DNA of 64,000 nucleotides from Hydrangea macrophylla (GCA_033977485.1 CM066984.1:44957100-45021099); one strand, 5' to 3'. Counted from the first letter of the stretch, positions 44,378-57,212 are shown. The notes: generated from the sequence alone by a model not told the origin. Program-made: numbers and translations.

Positions 44378-47300
44378 TGTAGCACCCAGAATTTTCTAGA
44401 AATTCCACGTAGGAATTTAGAATTGTGACGTCACCCCAGGATATGATTACAGAAGATCCATTAGGAGTCCTTACTAGGATCCTTGGTAATCGTCTTGACG
44501 ACAACTATGTCAGTTTAAATCTAAGACTTATTAGAATAGAAGTGGGACCCACACTATACTTAGGAACCAAGTGGACCCCACCCCTGATAATCTACCCCTG
44601 GATACACACAGCATACACATACACTTACATTGGGACTTAGGAACACATCTCAGTGCATATTACCTAGGATGGGACCCACACTGTCACTTGGCAATCACGT
44701 GGACCCCACCCAATCTACCCTTAGACACACACACACCCACTTACACATGTGATTACACATTGTGCATCACTATACACAACCAAACCCCCTCACCATCTCC
44801 TCTATAAAAGCACCTCCCCTCACTACCATTTCACCCACACAAATCTGTCTTTACAGATGGGTTAGAGAGAGAGTGACCGAGAGAGAGAGAGAGAGAGAGA
44901 GTTTGAGAAAGAGAGAACACACCCCCCCACCCTCGGTTTATACACACCCCCCTGCATTGTATACACTACCACCACCACCTCTGTCAATTTCCTTCCCAGA
45001 ACACACATCACACTCCCTCACTGTGCTCTCCCCATCTCCCACGGTGCACACACACAGAGACACACAGAAAGAAGAAGAAAACGAAGAAGGAAGAGGATCA
45101 GAGAAGATTGAGACAACCGAAGGTAAAACCCCACCCCCTCATTTCATTTTCAGCCCCTGCATGTCACATAGGAGGCCCTAGACCCACATGCAAGCTCCCA
45201 AACAGAGCCTAAGGCTCACTGTGAGCTCCGGCCACCATTAAAGCTCAAGCTTGAGCTTGATTTTCTCAAAGTTGACCAAAGCCCCTTTTTCCTACACCAA
45301 ACTGACCCCCTTAGTCCCAGATAGACCCCCCATTGAACAGTTTGTGATTTGGGAGTCACTTACATGGCCATGCAGGCCATTATTCTTTCAAATGACCGAA
45401 AGAATAACCTCAATGTGGGAGCCCTAAATGAATAAACCGTCTCTCCAGCTCCTAGTATGTGACAGAGGACTTCATTCCGGTCATTTCCCCGTTGACCTCG
45501 TGCGTTTTGGTTTAGAAATGAGAGAGATCTGAGGAGAGAGAGAATAGCCGGCGAGGCCCGATTTTCCGGCGGCTCAAGCTCGCCGGAGAAGAAGGTGATG
45601 ACCCGTTTAGTTTCGGGTTATAACAACCGGGTTAGGTTCGGGTTTGGGTAGGGTTAGTCTGAGTGTGTAAAAGGGTTAGGATATGGGTTTGGGCCGGGTT
45701 AAGTTAACCCGTGGGTTAACTTAAGTAGGACGACGCCGTTTTGGCGTCGGGTTGGAGTTCGGGTCGGGCTGGGCGAATGGGTGGGTTAGTATGTGAGTAA
45801 GAACGGGTTAGGGTTTAGATTTGGTAGGACCCGTGGGTTCTTTAAAGGACACGACGTCGATTTGACGTCGGGTCTAGTTCGGGTAGGGTTTCGGGTTTTA
45901 GTTCGGGTCGTGTTGTGTCTAGGAATGGTTAGGGTTAGGTTCGGGTTTGGTTAGGGTTTAGGTTAGTGGGCTGGGTTGGTTTGTGAGTGTTAGCGGGTTA
46001 GGCCTTGGGTCGGGCTCAGTCCGGGTTTGGGTTATCGGGTAGGTTTAGTTTGTGAGTGTATCTGGGTTTTGGGTTCGGGTTAGGGTCAACCCGAATGGGT
46101 TTTAGCTTGGGTTTCATTGTGTGTTAATATGGGTAGCCCGTTTGGGTTTCGGTCGGGTCGGGTCTGACCCATCGGGTTGCGCCTTTGGGTTATCTTGTGA
46201 GTCTATTCGGGTAACCCGTTTAGATCGGGTCGGTTCGGGTTTGACCCGTCGGGTATGAGATTTATAATAATATTATTATTATTATTGTTATTATTATTGT
46301 TATTATTAGAATTATTAATATTAAGTAGTTTAAATTGATTTAAATTATTTTAATAATTGCATATGGATTATAATTAATACCATTAATGTTTTTATATTAT
46401 AGAATATTATTTTAATATTCTACATATCATTATTATATTATATATATTATATATGTTTATTATTTATATGGTTTATATAAATAATAAATATTAGTTTTAA
46501 ATGGTTTTAAATAGTTAATAAATACCTATGTGTATTTATAAATTCTAGAAAATTAGGGTAATGACCCTGTGACTATTTTATTATATAGTGTAAGTTATAA
46601 AGCCATAATATTATAGTCCAGTATTTTTAATAATTAAAAAGGAGCTATTTTATAAGTATATTAATTATTAAAAATTCCAAACGAGCTCTGAAAATTATGA
46701 AATAAATACTGGTAGTGTATTTTAATATCTAGTATTTAATAAAAATACTTCTAAGTACTGATTCCTCTGTATAATTATAATTACATATTTAAATCCCGTT
46801 TCGGGTATTTTCTGGTATATATTATCTTCAAAAATTCATAATAAATAATCTAGGACTCCGAAAATTATGCGGTCAGTTCCCAGAGTCTTAGAATAATGTC
46901 TAGAACATTTCTGTAAAGTTTGGTGACTTTTCGACTCGATCGAAAATACAGCCTGTCTTTTAGGGCCTGCATTAGTATAGTAAGCCCCACATATTACCTC
47001 GAAAAACGCGACGGACTCCGATTTGAGTCTAGTCAATGGCGTTGGACTTAGAACGACACGTAGATCACTACCTTGAGGTTTATGACCTCATTTGGTGAAA
47101 TTACCATTTTGCCCTATAGTTGTACTCATACATTACTTCTGTTTATTCCGTTTATTGTTGTAGAACTTGACGTTTATCTGCGTTTCGAGGAGCAGCGACT
47201 CGAGGTGAGTTTCCTAACCTTACTCTAATCCTATTAAGACTAATATAAGATGATTAAAGTCACATGTATGATATGTGATAAGCTGATTTATGATGTCAAG

Positions 47301-48761
47301 TATATTTCCATTAATTATAAGATGTTTAAAAGCATGTTATGGTAGTGCTATCGCATACGTGAGCATGTCAAGGGTTTTATCTATATGTTTATCGATATCA
47401 AATCCATGTCATATGATCCATGCGCTATATGTTACGTTTCTGCTGTTAATTGTTAAAAGCACGTTTTACGATGTTGTTGACTGAATAAATATGCATGCTA
47501 TGTTAATAATAAAGAGAAAAGGAAAGTGGTTTTGCATGTGCATACTGATAATGGATACACGTGCATTTCATGACATGTGTTAGCATGCGTTGTGTGAGGA
47601 AGAGGGGTGTTTGATGAGAATGTAACGAGATGAGATGTGATTTCTGGATCCTATGGATCAACGGCTGACGAGCCGGGTGGACATGAACGGTTAGGGTTCC
47701 TAGCGCGCCTCTCGCCGTTGAAGACGTCCGGTGATGCGCATACGTGGTTGAAGACGTCCCATGTATCGTTGAATACATCCGGCTAGTGCTCTAATATACT
47801 TCTCAGCCGTGTAGACGACCGGTGAGAATATACACATGGTTGAAGACGTCCCATGTGCCAGTCTCATTGTTTACAGATAGTGTGCGCCGTGAAGACGTCC
47901 GGTGGCCTATCAAGGGAATGAGTATGAATTGGCTGTGATAGTATGTTAGCATCCTTGATATACCGCGTGTTGTCAAGTGGATGAGAAAGAGAAAGCGGAT
48001 GATGAGATTGAGTTGATGAGAAAATGATTTGGTTCAAATGATTTGGTTTTGGAAAGCTTTGGTTTTAAAATAAAATGGTTTTGAAAATATCCGTTTTAAA
48101 AGCAAGTGTCTTTGAAAAGAGTTGGGAACGCATCTTATTGATCATGCATTTGCACGCACGAGTTTATAATAATGAGAATGTATTCTATGATGTTATGATT
48201 ATCTGTTTACCTTTCTTGTTGAGACCTCTGCTATGCCCTTGGTGAGAATGCGTCTTTTGATAAGAGAATAACCATATCTTAATATATTAAACTATGACGT
48301 GAGTTGAGAGATATCTTGTATTTACTGATTATTGTGCGGTTCAGACTCTCATTCAGCCTTGTTCCAAGGCTGACGGCATGTTACGCCCTGGGCATTCGTA
48401 TGCCCAGAGTGTTGTAGGTTTGGAGATAGATAGAAGAGTTCAGGATGCAGTACCGTGGAGCCAAGGAGATTTAAGCCTTGCTCAAGACCTGATAGGCAGT
48501 TTCTCAAGTTTTAAGATTATGTAAATTGTTTAGTATGGCCTCTTGTATTAGAAGTGAAGTTATTGTAACCCTTGTTTAATTTCCGTTGTTGTAATTATAC
48601 TCTGATAAGTATTAGATCATGTCTAAGCTCTAGCTTTTCCCTTATGATTGCACGGTGCGGAGTTAGAAGGACAGAACGGTTATCAAACTAGTCACGTGTC
48701 TACGGACCCATAAAGGAAAACTTTTATTTTCCCTATTTTTGGCTTACTCCGGGGCGTGACA
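44378..48761 (+). repeat. Complete 3' LTR (4384 bp) of chromovirus-like element
   Basis: Begins TGTAGCACCCAGAATTTTC and ends GGGGCGTGACA. A TATA box (CTCTATAAAAG, TATAAA at 44803-44808) lies about 425 bases in, followed by a GA-repeat leader (44866-44910). The remaining 3.46 kb duplicates 38617-42081. Several 60-90-codon frames inside occur in both LTRs but have no protein-like features. Confidence 0.9.
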
Positions 48762-49200
48762 ACCGTAGGTCTGCCGGGCGCGATGATGACTGCTATAGTT
48801 GTGCTATATAGACTGAGAGTTGATCCCTCTCTATGTGGGTGAGTGGTCTCTTTTATAGATGCAAGAGATCTACTCGTACAAGAAAATTAGACTGACTAAG
48901 TTATCCAACCCTGATTAGGATGTGATTGATATAAATCAAGTCAGTTTCCTATTTGTGTTAGGAAACTTTCCATACGTGCCATTAGTCTTCTAACTTGAGT
49001 AAAAAACTGTGTGGAATATTCTGGGGCGTGTCTCGCGGACCTGGCTGGACTGAGCCTGTACGAACCGAGCTCGTATTGCACTCCCGACCTGTTGGTTGGG
49101 ACCCGTTGACATTGCATGTACCGCTCGGGAGATCTGGATAGAGGTCGGTCGCGGAGTATAACCGCTTGGTCACAGAGTAGGGCCATGATTGGGCGTGTCA
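48762..49200 (-). repeat. 5' LTR of host Tat element, outer part
   Basis: Continues the LTR interrupted at 38620, by comparison with 28353-28979. It begins ACCGTAGGTC, the probable target site of the chromovirus-like insertion, and ends GGGCGTGTCA at 49200. About 45 bases of LTR present at 28496-28539 are missing at the junction. Confidence 0.8.
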
Positions 49201-49205
49201 TATCT

Positions 49206-50251
49206 TAATATCTTATTGAAGTGTTACCTATTTTAAGACTGCATAAATTAAATAGCCTCACATATAATTCGTCTCCATTTCGATCATTTTCTTTTAAAAC
49301 GGCATCATGTTAATTTGAGGAAAAAAAACCTTAAAAATGATTTTAGATCTGGTGCGTACACCTACACTCTAAAATATATATATATATAACACTAGATATA
49401 TGTACAACGAGTTTACGTACTACCCAGTGCTTCTGGGTTTTCCTAAGCATCTCATTTTTTATACTTTGTTTGAAAATATTTTTCAAAAAGAATTAAGAAA
49501 GACCAATAACACTAAGGCTTAGTTTGGCCTCCACGTGGAGCTTATGAAATTTATTACTAAATTGTTTGATAATTTTATACAAATAACACACTACTCTTTA
49601 AAAAGATATCATAAAACCAAAAAACAACTTTGAGCTTTTAAAAGCTCCATTCTGGAGGTTTTAAAAGCTCCCCAAAAGAAACCCTAAGTTTAGGCCCCGT
49701 TTGATAACCATTTCATTTTTTTGTTTTCTTTTTTTAGTTTTTGTGTTAAAAATTTTTGTGTTCATTTTAAAAAAAAGAAAATAAAAAATACGTTTGGTAA
49801 CTTTGTTTTGTTTTTTAAAAAGAGAGAACAAAAACAAAAAAATGTGTTTGGTAAACTATTTAGTAAAATGACTATTTTGCCCTTAAAACTTCAAAATGAC
49901 ATGACTTGGTAAAAAAAATTAGAATTTATATACGCTCATATTATTATAAAAACCATTTTAGAACCTAAAATAAAAATACGTTGTAAAATGACCAAATTGC
50001 CCTTGGGGCTTATATATAAGAAGTTAACATTGTTAAAATCTTCAAATAATATGGATTGACCTACCCTAAATTTTTTCAACATTCTAGATTCAATGGTAGA
50101 GTCCATTTGACCTGAACATATTTGTAAAATGACTATTTTGCCCTTCAAATTTCAAAATGCCATAACTTGTTAAGAGTAAACTAGAATTGAACGTCGTCAG
50201 ATCCTGTGGGCTCATATTTAAGATAAGAACATTTGGGATCTAAAAAGTACA
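49206..50251. other. AT-rich flank with decayed repeats, no gene
   Basis: No coding frame is supported. 49690-49880 begins GGCCCCGTTTGATAACCATT and has inverted GTTTGGTAA(C/A) phrases, resembling a decayed MITE. 49865-50165 has three units with AAAATGACTATTTTGCCCTT-like cores. The last bases before 50252 are GTACA, the expected target site of the next element. Confidence 0.45.
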
Positions 50252-50879
50252 TGATACGTCCAGAAATATTCTGTAACTGTCCCACCGCCACGTGGTCAGC
50301 GGATAGCCCGGTTAGTCCGGAGTGGGAGCATGGAGCCCACACTTTCGAGGTGTTCAGCTATAACCGTCCGGGATGCTCGGCAGCTCGGGAACGAGGCGTA
50401 GTGACTCCCCGGTAAGCGCGGAGTAGATGGCGTCTCTCATCGTTTCCTTATACGGCCATGACTCTATCAAGAAAGAATCAGTGGTTGCCTAAACCACTTA
50501 GGAAACTCTCCTAACATTGTACAAATCTATTGCGATTAGATTAGGCTTCCTAATCTAATAAACTTACCATGTAAGGGTGGACTCTTGCATCTATAAAAGA
50601 GCCCACCTATCCTCCTTAGAGGGATCCGAAAAGAATCTCTCGGAGTACACAAGCACTTACGAAGAGAACTCACCACTTACACGCATACACCCAGCCGGTA
50701 TAACTGGTAGTGTTGCCCATCTTTGTTGGCTCACCAGGCCCGCCGGTGATCTGCTAGTAAGAAGCGCATAGACGCACACGTGGACGTAGGTCACCTCATT
50801 AACGGGACCGAACCACATACAAGTCTTCTTTGGTTTTATTTTCTGTCCAAATTAGTCTTACCAATTTTCGGCATCATCA
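50252..50879 (+). repeat. 5' LTR of pol-bearing Tat element
   Basis: A 628-bp LTR beginning TGATACGTCCAGAAATATTC and ending GGCATCATCA, with a TATA box TATAAAA at 50592-50598. Its start recurs at 63476. Confidence 0.9.
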
Positions 50880-50882
50880 GTT

Positions 50883-50900
50883 TGGCGCCGTCTGTGGGAA
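50883..50900 (+). other. Primer-binding site of Tat element
   Basis: TGGCGCCGTCTGTGGGAA, three bases after the LTR end; a typical Tat-type PBS. The matching tRNA is not assigned here. Confidence 0.85.
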
Positions 50901-50944
50901 ATCGACACAGTTTCCTCATCAACAAAAATCTTTGACTTATCGAC

Positions 50945-53900
50945 ATGCCGCCGAAGAAGGGCAAGAAGACCGCCGATTCAGCCGGTCAGGAGGACCTGCA
51001 GATCGAGCCTCGAGCAACCTCCATGACCACCGAACAGGTTAGAGCGGCGCTGGAACAGCTCTTGGAAGGTCAGCTCCAGACACAACAGCAAATAGAGGCG
51101 CTTATGGCCCAGCATGAAAAGGCAGTTGGGGACCATGAGAAAGGCCTTTCGTCGGAGAAGCGGCCTGAAAAGAGCGCTCCCAGCCAAGGGCCAGCTCGAA
51201 CACGCGGAAAAACCCGATCTGCTCCAGTGTCCCAACCAGATCGCGAACGTTATCTGGAGGGAGAACGTAGCCAGGCTACCAAGCGCCCGCAGAGAGGACC
51301 TCGGTACGTTCCTCGCCAAGCGCGCCGAGTGGAGGACGCCAGGATCCTCATTGAACGGCGGTGAGCTGCGAGGGGAGAAGCCCGGGAGTCGGTCGATGAT
51401 CCACCCGTCCTGAGCAGGGGGGATCTTAGGCATAGACTATCCCGGACCCACAACCGAGTGTTATCCCCGAGGTTGACGCGCTTTGAGGATGAGGCCTCAT
51501 CATCCGACCCTACCTACCACTCTGACACAGAAAGGAGGACCGGGCACATTGACGTCAAAGCCTAGGTCGAGGAGTTGCAGCAGCAGATCGAGAGGCTGAA
51601 CCGCAAATCCGGCCACGACCTCACAAATACAGAAACAGAGTCGCCCTACACTATCCGGGTGACGCAATTTTCAATTCCGCGGAAGTTCAAACCCCCTCAC
51701 CTCAGCTCATATGATGGCACGGGGAGTCCGGTGGACCACATCCGCACTTATAATGCGCAGATGGCACTGGACACTACGATAGACGAGCTGCTGTGTCTGG
51801 CCTTCCCTAGTACCCTCAAGGGATCAGCCGCACAGTGGTTCCATGACCTGAAGCCCCGGACGGTTGACAACTTCAAAGCCCTCAGCAAACTCTTCATCAG
51901 CCAGTTTGTCGGGATGCTAGACCGATCCCAACCAGACACCCAGCTGCTAGCCGTCAAGAAGCAAAAGGGTGAATCTTTAAGGGAGTATGTGGATCGTTTC
52001 AACCAGTAGAGGCTCCTGATCCGCAACCTCAATGAGACGGCTGCAATCATGGCCTTCTGTTCAGGAGTTCAACACACCAAGGTGGCCACGTCTTTTCATT
52101 GCAACCGACCGGCAACCCTGGTGGAACTCTCGGAAAGAGTTGGGAAGTATATAGACACCGAAGAGTTTTTGAAGGCAAAACGCGCCAGCCAGGCGGGAGA
52201 TGAATCCCCAAAAGCCAAGCGCAAGCGCGAGGGATCAGAGAAGGGCCCAGGAAAGAAGCTGAAGCAAGATCAGAGGGACGCTAGGGGCCAACCCCCAGCG
52301 GCTTTCACACCCCTTTCCCGGCCTATACATGAGGTGATGGCCGCCGCAGAGGCACAGAGGCTGCTTCCGCAGCCAGCCAAGCTCAGAGCCCCGCTCGACA
52401 AACGAAACCGGGAGAAGTTTTGCCGTTACCACAGGGATCACGGCCACGAAACGGAGGATTGCTTCAAATTGAAGATAGCAATCGAGAAGCTGATTGAGCA
52501 GGGACATCTAGCCGAGTATGTCGCAGCGGACAGACGGCCCCGACAGGAAGCCCAAGCTCCTGGTCAGCCGCCTCCACCGCTCGGCAACATTAACGTGATC
52601 TCTGGTGGGACATCAGGCGGAGGTGATTCTCAGTCGGCACGGAAGAGGCATGCCCGAGCATCCCAAGCGGATATATGGCAGGTCCAATCCACCGGCTCCT
52701 CACCAACTGACGTTCTGACCTTCTCGTCCGACGATATGCAGGGCCTCCACTGCCCCCATGACGACCCGCTAGTAGTAACGCTTTCAATAGCTAACTATAT
52801 GGTCCAGAGGGTACTGGTTGACACAGGCAGCTCGTCCGACATAATGTTTACAGCGGCTTTCGACCAACTCGGGATCTCCCGGGATCGGCTCCGGCCGGTT
52901 GCTACTCCCCTGGTCGGATTCAACGGCTCCAGCACCCAACCGCTCGGCACGATCGAGCTTCCAGTTCTCATGGGGACCTACCCGCAACAGGTTTCCATAC
53001 TGGCCAATTTCGTGATAGTGGAGGCCCCCTCGGCCTATAACGTCATCCTCGGGAGGCCGACCCTCAACAGGGCCCGAGCAGTTGTCTCCACATACAGCTT
53101 AACCGTGAAGTTCCCGACTGCCCAGGGACCCGGATGTTTGCGAGGAGACCAGACCACGGCTCAAAGTTTTTATGTTAGCTCGTTGCGCCGGGGGGAAATC
53201 ACCGAAATACTGAATATCCAAGAAATGGACCCCCGGGACCATAGGGACGTAATAGGACCTATGGAGGAATTGGAGCAAGTTGTGCTGGATCCAGCACACC
53301 CAGATCGCACGGTCAACATAGGCCCACTACTGGAGCCTACCTTGAAGGAAAAATTGACCCAATTCCTGAGGCAAAATCAGGACGTTTTCGCTTGGAGTCA
53401 TGAGGGCATGCCCGGGATTGATCCCCGAGTGATGTCCCATCGTCTCAACGTCAGCCCGGACTGCCGCCCGGTGAAGCAGAAATGGAGGGGCATGGCCTCC
53501 GAGAGACAAGCGGCAGTAAGCGAGGAGGTCGAGAAGCTCCTAAAAGCTAACTCCATCCGGGAGGTCCACTACCCAGATTGGCTGGCCAATGTTGTCCTGG
53601 TCAAGAAGAGCAATGGCAAGTGGAGGATGTGTGTGGACTTCACCGACCTCAACAAGGCCTGTCCCAAGGACTGTTATCCGTTGCCTAGGACAGACCTCCT
53701 TGTCGACTCGACGGCAGGCCACTCACTCCTCTCGTTCATGGACGCCTACTCGGGGTATAATCAGATCAGCATGTACCCCGGGGATGAAGAGAAGACGGCG
53801 TTCATCACCGACCAAGGCACGTACTGTTACAGAGTTATGCCCTTTGGCCTCAAGAATGCCGGGGCTACATACCAGCACCTGGTCAACTTCATGTTCAGAG

Positions 53901-56503
53901 ACCTCATCGGAAAGTCCATGGAAGTGTACGTGGACGATCTCCTGGTCAAGAGCCGGGATGAACCCGATCACCTTGAGCATCTGGCCGGGGCCTTCAGCAT
54001 TTTGAGAAAATTCAGGATGAGGTTGAACCCGACCAAATGCACCTTTGGGGTCTCGTCCGGGAAATTCCTCGGTCATCTAGTCAGCAGACGGGGAATCGAA
54101 GCAAACCCTGACAAAATCCAAGCTATCATCAACATGCGGTCACCTAAATCAACAAAAGAAGTTCAGAACTTAGCCGGATGGGTGGCCGCACTGAACAGAT
54201 TCGTGTCCAGAGCAACTGATCGGTGCCTGCCGTTCTTCAAAATTCTCCGCAAAGCTTTTCAATGGTCAGAGGAGTGCGAGGAGGCATTCCAGGAACTCAA
54301 GAAATACCTGGCCTCTCCTCCTCTATTGTCGACACCTACAGCCGGAGAGGAACCTTTCCTGTACCTAGCGGTGTCACCATCGGCGGTTAGCTCGGCACTC
54401 ATCCGGGAAGAGCACGGGATACAGTTCCCAGTGTACTACACAAGTCGGGCGTTGCAAGGTGCGGAAAGCCGATATTCCCGTATCGAGAAGTTGGCCTTCG
54501 CCCTCATTACCTCAGCCCGAAGGCTCCGACCGTACTTCCAGGCCCATGCCATTGTAGTACTGACCGATCAGCCTCTCCGCAAAATTCTCTCTTGGCCAGA
54601 CACATCCGGGAGGCTCGTCAAGTGGGCTTTGGAACTGGAAGAGTTTGAGGTAACTTATCGACCCCGGACGACAATCAAAGGACAAGCCGTCGCGGATTTT
54701 CTCGTCGAGTTTACGTATCCAGAAGATCCGGTCGAGGAACCTGAGCCTCCGTCATTACCGCCCGGATTGCTCGCCGGCATCCCCACTTGGGTATTACATG
54801 TCGATGGCTCTTCAAACCAGCAAGGTAGTGGACCCGGAATCATCCTGACTACCCCCGATGGCATCCAGCTCGAATATGCTTTAAGGTTTGGGTTTCGTGC
54901 CTCCAACAACGAGGCCGAGTACGAAGCCCTCTTGGTCGGGTTACAGATGGCCGTCTCAATGAGTGCACAGCAGGTCCAGGGCTACAGCGACTCCCAGCTC
55001 GTGGTCAATCAAGTAAACCAAGAATACGAAGCACGGGAAGATAGCATGGTCGCCTACTTGGCCCTAGTCCGGGCAATTTCCAATCAGCTCCGAGGATTCT
55101 CCATCAATCGGATACCTAGAGAGGAAAACACTCGAGCTGACAGGCTAGCTCGCCTCGCTTCGTCGGCTGAGTCAGACTTACCCGGGATAAGGATACAATT
55201 CTTACCCGAGCCAAGTGTGATCAACTCAGAGGGCATGGAGGTTGACCCGGTCACTCTGGGACCTAGTTGGATGGATCCAATCGTGACTTTCTTGACAACA
55301 GGAAGGCTGCCGGATAAAAAAGAGGAAGCAAGGCGGATCAAGTACCGGGCGGCACGATATGATGTTCTCGACGGTGTCCTTTATAAGAGGGGGTTCACCA
55401 TTCCATACCTCCGCTGTGTTCATCCTACGCAAGTTCAAGCAATACTGTATAAAATTCATGAAGGCGTGTGCGAGAACCACGTAGGGGGTCGGGCACTCTC
55501 GAGAAAGGCCCTACTACAAGGATATTATTGGCCAACCATGGCCCGGGATTCGCAGGAGTACGTTCGAAGGTGTGACAAGTGCCAACGGTACTCTCCCATG
55601 ATGAACCAACCGGGAGAACTTCAGACCCCGGTCCATAGTCCTTGGCCATTCGCCCAATGGGGGATCGACATCGTTGGTCCCTTACCAACGGGAAAAGGGC
55701 AGGTTAAGTTTGCTGTGATAGCCGTTGACTACTTCACCAAGTGGGCGGAGGCCGAGCCCCTGGCAACGATAACCGAGCAAAAAATGGAACATTTTGTGGA
55801 GAGAAATATCCTTAGCAGGTTCGGTATTCCACGAGTCCTGATCAGCGACAATGGAAGATAATTTGATACACTCATCTTTAGATAGTTCTGCTCGGGCTAT
55901 GGGATACTGAATCGTTACTCTTCTCCCGAGCATCCACAAGCTAATGGTCAGGCTGAGGTGTCCAATCGCACGATCCTGCAGTCGATTAAGACAAGGCTTG
56001 AAGGTGCCAAAGGCTTGTGGGCTGAAGAACTCCCAGCCCTCCTGTGGGCCTACCGCACCACACCCCGGGCAGCTACGGGCGAAACCCCATTTTCTTTAAC
56101 TTATGGTTTTGAGGCGGTAGTCCCCACCGAGCTTGGGCTGCCATCATACCGGGTCGCTACCTTTAATGACCAAGACAATGGAAAAGCCCTCAGGACGGAA
56201 CTAGACCTGGTCGAAGAAAGAAGAGACCAGGCCTATCTCAGGGTGGCAGCTTACAAGCAAAGGGTCTCGAGGTATTATAATAGCAAGGTGAAGCATCGTA
56301 GCTTTCAAGTCGAGGACCTTGTCCTTAAGGCAGTGAACCAGTCTACCCGAGTTCCAAGCCATGGGAAGTTGGGAGCAAACTGGGAAGGACCGTATATCGT
56401 GACTCGGGTCAACCGACCGGGAACCTACTGGCTATAGAACATGGACGGGCACGATCTCAGTCATCCCTGGAACGTGCAACACCTCCGCAAGTATTATCAG
56501 TAG
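50945..56503 (+). pseudogene. Tat Gag-Pol polyprotein, one frame with six internal stops
   Basis: The whole unit (1852 codons) is in one frame from the ATG at 50945 (MPPKKGKK) to TAG at 56501. Gag: core SPVDHIRTYNAQMALDTT (about 51730) to LVELSERVGKYIDTEEFLK (about 52170). Zinc-type segment KFCRYHRDHGHETEDC (about 52420). Protease VLVDTGSSSDIMF (about 52815). RT with WRMCVDFTDLNKACPKDCYPL (about 53620) and YVDDLLVKS (about 53926). RNase H follows, then a second, archaeal-type RNase H starting VLHVDGSSN (about 54795) with NNEAEYEALL and SDSQLVV: the Tat hallmark. Integrase: HHCC (HEGVCENH at 55456, CDKC at 55571), first Asp in DIVGPLP, SDNGR, and SPEHPQANGQAE. C-terminal NWEGPYIV. Stops: 51362, 51563, 52007, 55859, 55883, 56435. 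There are no frameshifts, so decay is by substitution. Confidence 0.93.
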
Positions 56504-56649
56504 CATTTGGCTATGGGAATCTAGTACTATATGACAAGTTCTTTTCATGTAGCCCTGATCGAGCAACTGTTACAGATTGTTACTTTTTCAAATAAAATTG
56601 ATAAAGTTTGCTTCGAAAATTCACCCCGGCCAATACACTGTGCAAATCG

Positions 56650-57180
56650 TGAAAGACCTCGGGCTCCGAGCTCAGGCACAAAACAAAGACCTCGGGCCTA
56701 ACCCCGAGGCAGACAAGACCTCGGGCAATACCCCGAGAAAAAAAGGACCTCGGGCTCCGAACTCAGGCATTAAAGGACCCTGCAACCACCCATGTTCCAG
56801 GTTAGTTTCCTATGGTCGGTCCTCTGCATGCCCCCGCCTTCGCAAGAAAGTCAGGGACAAAAGGGTACTAGACCTACAAACAGGAAATTAACTAAGTTTT
56901 GCCTAGGTCCAGCCGACGACGGGGCCAAGCCCCTAGGTGGCCGACGATGGCAAGATTCAAAAGCTCCTGCAACCACCCATGTTCCAGGTCAGTTTCCTAT
57001 GGTCGCCCCTCTGCATGCCCCCGCCTTCGCAAGAAAGCCGGGGACAAAAGGGTACTAGACCTATAAACAGGAAATTAATTAAGTTTTGCCTAGGTCCAGC
57101 CGACGACGGGGCCAAGCCCCTAGGTGGCCGACGATGGCAAGATTCAAAAGCTCCTGCAACCACCCATGTTCCAGGTCGGT
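56650..57180 (+). repeat. Palindromic repeats and 187-bp tandem repeat after pol
   Basis: 56650-56775: four units of GACCTCGGG...CCCGAGG type. 56781-57154: two copies of a 187-bp unit (the phrase TGCAACCACCCATGTTCCAG at 56781, 56968 and 57155), with a partial third to about 57180. Frames across it are repeats of each other and not protein-like. Confidence 0.85.
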
Positions 57181-57212
57181 TCCCTACGGCTACTTACTCC
57201 CGCACTCCCATA

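Larger units (their letters stand above)
38617..48761 (+). mobile_element. Chromovirus-like gag-only element with about 4.4-kb LTRs
   Basis: Parts: 5' LTR remnant 38617-42081, PBS 42092-42104, unknown ORF 42189-42761, gag 42946-44079, polypurine tract 44361-44377, 3' LTR 44378-48761. The pre-LTR phrase TTTCGAGGACGAAATCC, the TGTAGCACCC LTR start and the initiator tRNA-Met PBS are typical of Tekay/Del-type chromoviruses. There is no protease, RT or integrase. The two LTRs are nearly the same over 3.46 kb, so the insertion is young. It sits in the LTR of the host Tat element. Confidence 0.85.
28353..49200 (-). mobile_element. Gag-only Tat element (host of nested insertions), TSD TATCT
   Basis: A minus-strand Ty3 element flanked by the 5-bp duplication TATCT (28348-28352 and 49201-49205). 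Its own parts are: 3' LTR 28353-28979; internal 28980-29256, 30756-30840, 34779-35112 and 36641-38463; PBS 38464-38481; 5' LTR 38485-38620 plus 48762-49200. The rest is four later insertions. Without them it has a gag remnant, palindromic repeats and post-coding sequence but no protease, RT or integrase, so it was a non-autonomous TR-GAG type element. The matching duplication across 20.8 kb is strong support for the reconstruction. Confidence 0.85.

Noticed and set aside
44571..45181. Pro/Thr/His-rich + frames in the chromovirus-like 3' LTR
   Set aside because: They arise from CACACA, GA and CCACC low-complexity sequence around the LTR promoter and leader; not protein-like.
50978..51433. 151-codon minus frame opposite gag
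   Set aside because: A shadow of the GC-rich gag frame on the + strand; the same applies to the other minus frames between 51700 and 55940.
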